From Myxococcales bacterium (GTDB lineage Bacteria; Myxococcota; Myxococcia; Myxococcales; Anaeromyxobacteraceae), in assembly GCA_021848865.1 (NCBI GenBank), contig JAJZTO010000047.1:1-11834 (forward strand): DNA of 11,834 nt, in the 5' to 3' direction. Below the pieces are notes generated by a model. The model ran no database searches and was not told the DNA's origin. It was given only the letters and a program-made list of their open reading frames with translations. Positions 6,562-11,834 of this stretch are shown here, in pieces. Numbering within the stretch: the stretch's first letter is position 1; the number at the start of each line of letters is the position of its first letter. The translations under genes and the position numbers were made by a program.

Positions 6562-6618
6562 GGGGAAACTCCTCTCGCTCGGATTTCCCGAGGGTTTTCC
6601 GGGGGCGAGGGGCGCTTG

Positions 6619-6647
6619 CTTTTAGCAGGCGCGAAATGGCCCGTCAA
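6619..6647 (-). promoter_or_regulatory. Sigma70-like promoter of the atp (F0) operon
   Basis: On the minus strand TTGACG (6647-6642, five of six consensus bases) is followed after exactly 17 bases by TAAAAG (6624-6619, four of six). Transcription would begin near 6612, giving a leader of about 64 bases to the atpZ TTG. The surrounding 6540-6650 stretch is markedly richer in A+T than the genes around it. No operator-like repeat is evident. Confidence 0.7.
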
Positions 6648-6663
6648 TGCCGGACCGCGCGCC

Positions 6664-6686
6664 GGCGCCGGAGGCGGCCCGGCGCC
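6664..6686 (-). terminator. GC hairpin between hemL and the atp promoter, possible terminator
   Basis: GGCGCCGG (6664-6671) pairs perfectly with CCGGCGCC (6679-6686) around a 7-base loop, 34 bases past the hemL stop on the minus strand. It sits just upstream of the atp -35 box. No T run follows, so it may only help Rho-dependent ending or protect the hemL 3' end. Stable hairpins also arise by chance at this GC content. Confidence 0.4.
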
Positions 6687-6720
6687 GAAACGCCCGCAAC
6701 GGCGGGGGGTTGCCCCTCCC

Positions 6721-8010
6721 CTACCCCTTCGCGGCCGCCGCGAAGGCCGGCCCGGCGGCGCGGATCGTCTCCTCGACGTCCTCCGTCGTGTGGGCGAGCG
6801 ACACGAAGGCCGCCTCGAACTGCGAGGGCGGCAGGTAGATCCCGCCCTCCAGCATGGCGTGGAACCAGCGGCCGAAGCGCTGGGTGTCGCACTTGCGGGC
6901 CGAGGCGGCGTCGAAGACCGGCCCGGCCGAGAAGAAGACGGTGAGCATCGAGCCGACCCGGTTCACCTGCACCGGCACCCCCGCCTCGCGGGCCCGCGCC
7001 GCGAGCCCCTCGGCGAGGCGCGCCGAGAGCTGCTCCAGCCGCTGGTAGCCCGACGGCTCGAGCCGCTCCAGCGTCGCCCGGCCGGCGGCCATGGCCATGG
7101 GGTTCCCGGAGAGGGTGCCGGCCTGGTAGACCGGCCCGGCCGGGGCGATCCGGTCCATCACCTCGGCGCGTCCGCCGAAGGCTCCCACCGGCAGGCCGCC
7201 GCCGATCACCTTGCCGAAGGTGACGAGGTCGGGGGCGAGGCCGTAGAGGCCGCAGGCGCCTCCCGGCGCCACCCGGAACCCGGTCATCACCTCGTCGACG
7301 ATCAGCAGCGCGCCGTGGGCGCGGCAGAGGGCCTGCAGCCCCTCGAGGTAGCCGGGCCTCGGCACCAGCACGCCCATGTTGCCGACCACCGGCTCGGTGA
7401 TCACCGCGGCGATGGACCGGCCGCGCTCGGCGAAGAGCCGCTCCACCGCGGCCAGGTCGTTCCAGGGGAGCGTCAGGGTGTGGCGGGCCAGGTCGGCGGG
7501 CACGCCCGGCGAGTCGGGGAGCCCCAGGGTCTCCACCCCCGAGCCGGCCTTCACCAGCAGCGGATCGCCGGCGCCGTGGTAGCAGCCGTCGAACTTGAGG
7601 AAGTCGTCGCGGCCGGTGAAGCCCCGCGCCAGGCGGATGGCGGCGGTGGTGGCCTCGGTGCCGGAGGAGCAGAAGCGCATCCGCTGCACCCAGGGCATGC
7701 GGGCCTGGACCAGCTCGGCGAGCAGGATCTCCGCCGGGCAGGGGGCGCCGAAGGAGGAGCCGGCCCTCATCGCCTCCTGCACCGCGCGCATCACCTCGGG
7801 GTGGCAGTGGCCGAGGATCAGCGGCCCCCAGGAGCCGACGTAGTCCACCAGCTCGTTGCCGTCCACGTCCCACATCCGGGAGCCGCGCCCCCGGGCGATG
7901 AAGCGGGGCGTGCCGCCGACGCCGCGGAAGGCCCGGACCGGGCTGTTCACGCCGCCGGGGAAGAGCTGCTGCGCCCGGGCGAAGAGCTTCTGGGAGAGGT
8001 CGGTCTTCAT
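6721..8010 (-). CDS. hemL: Glutamate-1-semialdehyde 2,1-aminomutase
   Basis: PLP-dependent, cytoplasmic enzyme that converts glutamate-1-semialdehyde into 5-aminolevulinate, the last step of the C5 (glutamyl-tRNA) route to haem. Length is 429 residues, normal for the family. Seen: FPGGVNSPVRAF at 17-28, the phosphate-binding SSGTEA at 115-120, DEVMTGFR at 239-246 (D239 should pair with the pyridine nitrogen), and GKVIGGGLPVGAFGG at 266-280 with the Schiff-base lysine K267. GTLSGNP at 298-304 also fits. As a class III aminotransferase it could be confused with other family members, but these motifs together are typical of HemL. Its presence implies the C5 rather than the ALA synthase pathway. 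The ATG at 8010 overlaps the stop of the lipoprotein gene (ATGA), with AGGTGA (8015-8020) four bases upstream, so translation is probably coupled to the gyrA transcript. No HemA is in the window. Confidence 0.96.
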   Translation of the reverse strand: MKTDLSQKLFARAQQLFPGGVNSPVRAFRGVGGTPRFIARGRGSRMWDVDGNELVDYVGSWGPLILGHCHPEVMRAVQEAMRAGSSFGAPCPAEILLAELVQARMPWVQRMRFCSSGTEATTAAIRLARGFTGRDDFLKFDGCYHGAGDPLLVKAGSGVETLGLPDSPGVPADLARHTLTLPWNDLAAVERLFAERGRSIAAVITEPVVGNMGVLVPRPGYLEGLQALCRAHGALLIVDEVMTGFRVAPGGACGLYGLAPDLVTFGKVIGGGLPVGAFGGRAEVMDRIAPAGPVYQAGTLSGNPMAMAAGRATLERLEPSGYQRLEQLSARLAEGLAARAREAGVPVQVNRVGSMLTVFFSAGPVFDAASARKCDTQRFGRWFHAMLEGGIYLPPSQFEAAFVSLAHTTEDVEETIRAAGPAFAAAAKG

Positions 8011-8887
8011 GGGATCACCTGGTCGTGGGGCGGCGGGCTGACGTGGTCCATGGCGGCGGCCCGGTCTCCGGGCTTCACCGTCCGGGCCGCCTGCTGGCGG
8101 CGCCGGACCGCGTCGATGTTGCGGCGGAGGGCGTCGGGGTTCGGGTGGGCCGCCAGCGCCTCGGTGTAGAGCGCGATGGCCCGGTCCAGGCAGCTGCTGG
8201 CGCCGCAGCGCTCCCCCGGCCCCTGCTGGGCGTAGAGCTGGGCCTCGCCCTCCAGCGCCCGGGCGGTGACGTCCGGCGCCGGGTGGCGGTCCACGGTGGC
8301 CTGGAAGGCCCGCAGCGCCTCGTCGGTGCGCTTCTCCAGCGACCAGGCCTGGGCGGTGAGCAGCTGGGCCTCGTCGGCCTCGTGGCTGCGCGGCCAGCGC
8401 TCGCGCAGGATCCGGGCCTCGGTGCGGGCCTGGTCGTAGTTCCGGATGTCCAGGTACTCGCGCGCCACCTTGAGCTGGTAGGCGGCGGCCATGGGCGAGG
8501 GGCTCCCGGCCACCTCGGCCCACTGGGCGATGGCGCCGGCCGGGTCGGCGAAGCGGTCGCGGTAGATCTCGCCGATGACGGCGCGCGCCTGCCAGGCCTC
8601 GGGGGTGCCGGGGGCGAAGGCGATGAGGCGGCGGTAGTAGGCCACGGCGCCGCGGTAGTCGCCCAGCTCCAGATAGGAGACGTCGCCGGCGTACTGCAGC
8701 GCCCGCAGCCGGGTCTCGGCGTCGCCGGGCGGGAGCCGCCCCTCGCCCAGCTCGGCGAGGATCTGGCGGTAGATCGCCAGGGCCTCGGCCGGCCGGCCGG
8801 CGTGGCGGCGGTCGGCGGCGTCGTCCAGCTTGCGCGCCGCCCCCGGGCAGGCGGCGAGCAGGAGGAGGGCCAGCGCGGCGCCGCGCC

Positions 8888-8891
<4 letters not shown>
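8007..8891 (-). CDS. TPR-repeat lipoprotein, function unknown
   Basis: I recognise the fold but not a named family. From the TTG at 8891 the 294 residues begin with a short lipoprotein signal (MRRG, then a leucine/alanine core) ending in the lipobox LAAC with C15. This predicts a lipid-anchored, periplasm-facing protein. About five TPR-like helix pairs follow (roughly 22-47, 64-93, 99-128, 136-166, 172-203), and a further pair (about 209-250) contains C229 and C234. The tail is basic and disordered. TPR lipoproteins include BamD, but I see nothing that specifically indicates BamD. The TTG start is supported by the lipobox lying directly after it, by overlap with the gyrA stop (TTGA) and by a weak GAGGG six bases upstream. 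The hemL start overlaps its stop, so all three genes look coupled. The link to gyrA and hemL is positional only. Confidence 0.83.
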
Positions 8892-11581
<2,690 letters not shown>

Positions 11582-11592
11582 TTGGAGCCACT

Positions 11593-11621
11593 TATTTAGT
11601 AGAAAAGCCCCGGAGTTTCAA
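11593..11621 (-). promoter_or_regulatory. Candidate gyrA promoter, near-leaderless
   Basis: On the minus strand TTGAAA (11621-11616, five of six) is separated by 17 bases from TAAATA (11598-11593, three of six). This falls in the only A+T-rich stretch before gyrA. The expected start point, near 11586, would leave a leader of only about 5 bases before the ATG at 11581. The -10 match is weak, so other positions remain possible. Confidence 0.45.
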
Positions 11622-11654
11622 GGAGTTTGGCCCATTTACCGGTTCGTCGGAGGC

Positions 11655-11738
11655 GGGTGCCGGAGGCGATGTCCGGCACCGGGGCGAGGCGATGTCCGGC
11701 ACCGGCGCCCGGGGCGAGGCGATGTCCGGCACCGGCGC
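11655..11738. repeat. Tandem repeat array with hairpin, upstream of gyrA
   Basis: Three copies of the 19-mer AGGCGATGTCCGGCACCGG lie at 11664-11682, 11687-11705 and 11717-11735. Copies 2 and 3 sit in a 30-base period, identical over 28 bases (11681-11708 and 11711-11738). The first period is 23 bases because seven bases are missing. The array opens with a perfect 9-bp inverted repeat, GGTGCCGGA (11656-11664) with TCCGGCACC (11672-11680), around a 7-base loop. I see no supported gene across it; the whole stretch 11582-11834 looks non-coding. Confidence 0.8.
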
Positions 11739-11758
11739 AGGCGGCGGCGAGGGAACGG

Positions 11759-11799
11759 AAAAAGGGCCCTGAAAACGGGCTCCTGCCCCCGTCAGGCCC
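11759..11799 (-). terminator. Probable intrinsic terminator of a minus-strand gene beyond the right edge
   Basis: On the minus strand a GGGCCTGA arm (from about 11799) pairs with TCAGGGCCC (11772-11764) with one bulged base. A second GC helix (GGGC with GCCC) lies inside the stem. T5 follows at 11763-11759. This is a plausible Rho-independent terminator for an unseen gene transcribed toward gyrA. It would separate that gene from gyrA and support gyrA having its own promoter. Confidence 0.55.
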
Positions 11800-11834
11800 C
11801 GGGGCTCGGCCCCCGCGCCCAGGCCTGGTCCCAG

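Noticed and set aside
6549..6720. Possible riboswitch or small RNA between hemL and atpZ.
   Set aside because: The stretch is accounted for by a hairpin, the atp promoter and a short leader. I see no conserved riboswitch architecture.
8011..8523. Upstream extension of the hemL frame into the lipoprotein gene.
   Set aside because: HemL homology starts at the ATG at 8010, which has a ribosome site and the ATGA overlap. The extension overlaps the TPR gene in another phase.
11655..11738. Repeat array as a possible CRISPR.
   Set aside because: Units are separated by only a few bases, there are no unique spacers of about 30 bases, and no cas genes are nearby.
11819..11828. Perfect palindrome CCAGGCCTGG near the right edge as an operator.
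   Set aside because: It is a single short GC palindrome with no second copy and no gene visible to the right; chance occurrence is likely at this base composition.

Overview
The window is very GC-rich (clearly above 70% by eye) and filled almost end to end with conserved housekeeping genes. Composition, TTG/GTG starts, a surA-pdxA pair, a stand-alone F0 operon and hemL next to gyrA suggest a high-GC member of the Myxococcota, Anaeromyxobacter-like. That assignment rests on gene order and composition and was not tested by a search.

Layout. (1) Plus strand, 1-2770: two successive SurA/PpiC-type periplasmic peptidyl-prolyl isomerases (the first cut by the left edge), then pdxA of vitamin B6 synthesis. 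The first two genes overlap by 4 bases. (2) Minus strand, 2760-3869: ychF, convergent with pdxA and overlapping it tail to tail by 11 bases, with two GC hairpins at the junction. (3) Minus strand, 3890-6647: a self-contained F0 operon read right to left as atpZ-atpI-atpB-atpE-atpF. It has a readable sigma70-like promoter at 6619-6647 and a textbook intrinsic terminator at 3890-3924. No F1 genes or atpH follow, so the F-ATPase genes must be split between loci. (4) Minus strand, 6721-11581: gyrA, a TPR lipoprotein and hemL, joined by 4-base stop/start overlaps (TTGA, then ATGA). (5) Right edge, 11582-11834: non-coding, with a candidate gyrA promoter, a small tandem repeat array and the probable terminator of a minus-strand gene beyond the window.

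Functions. The first group handles outer-membrane protein folding and pyridoxal phosphate synthesis. The atp genes encode the membrane rotor and stator of ATP synthase plus its two assembly helpers. The gyrA group joins DNA supercoiling to the PLP-dependent C5 step of haem synthesis. HemL uses the cofactor made through PdxA, but nothing in the sequence links the two operons.

I see no phage, transposon, CRISPR, defence or secondary-metabolite genes, and no clear undescribed system. The points worth a second look are fine details: complementary loss of parvulin histidines in the two isomerases, histidine-rich ends on AtpB, the ychF start pressed against the atp terminator, alanine at the quinolone serine position of GyrA, a possible near-leaderless gyrA transcript, and the repeat array upstream of gyrA.
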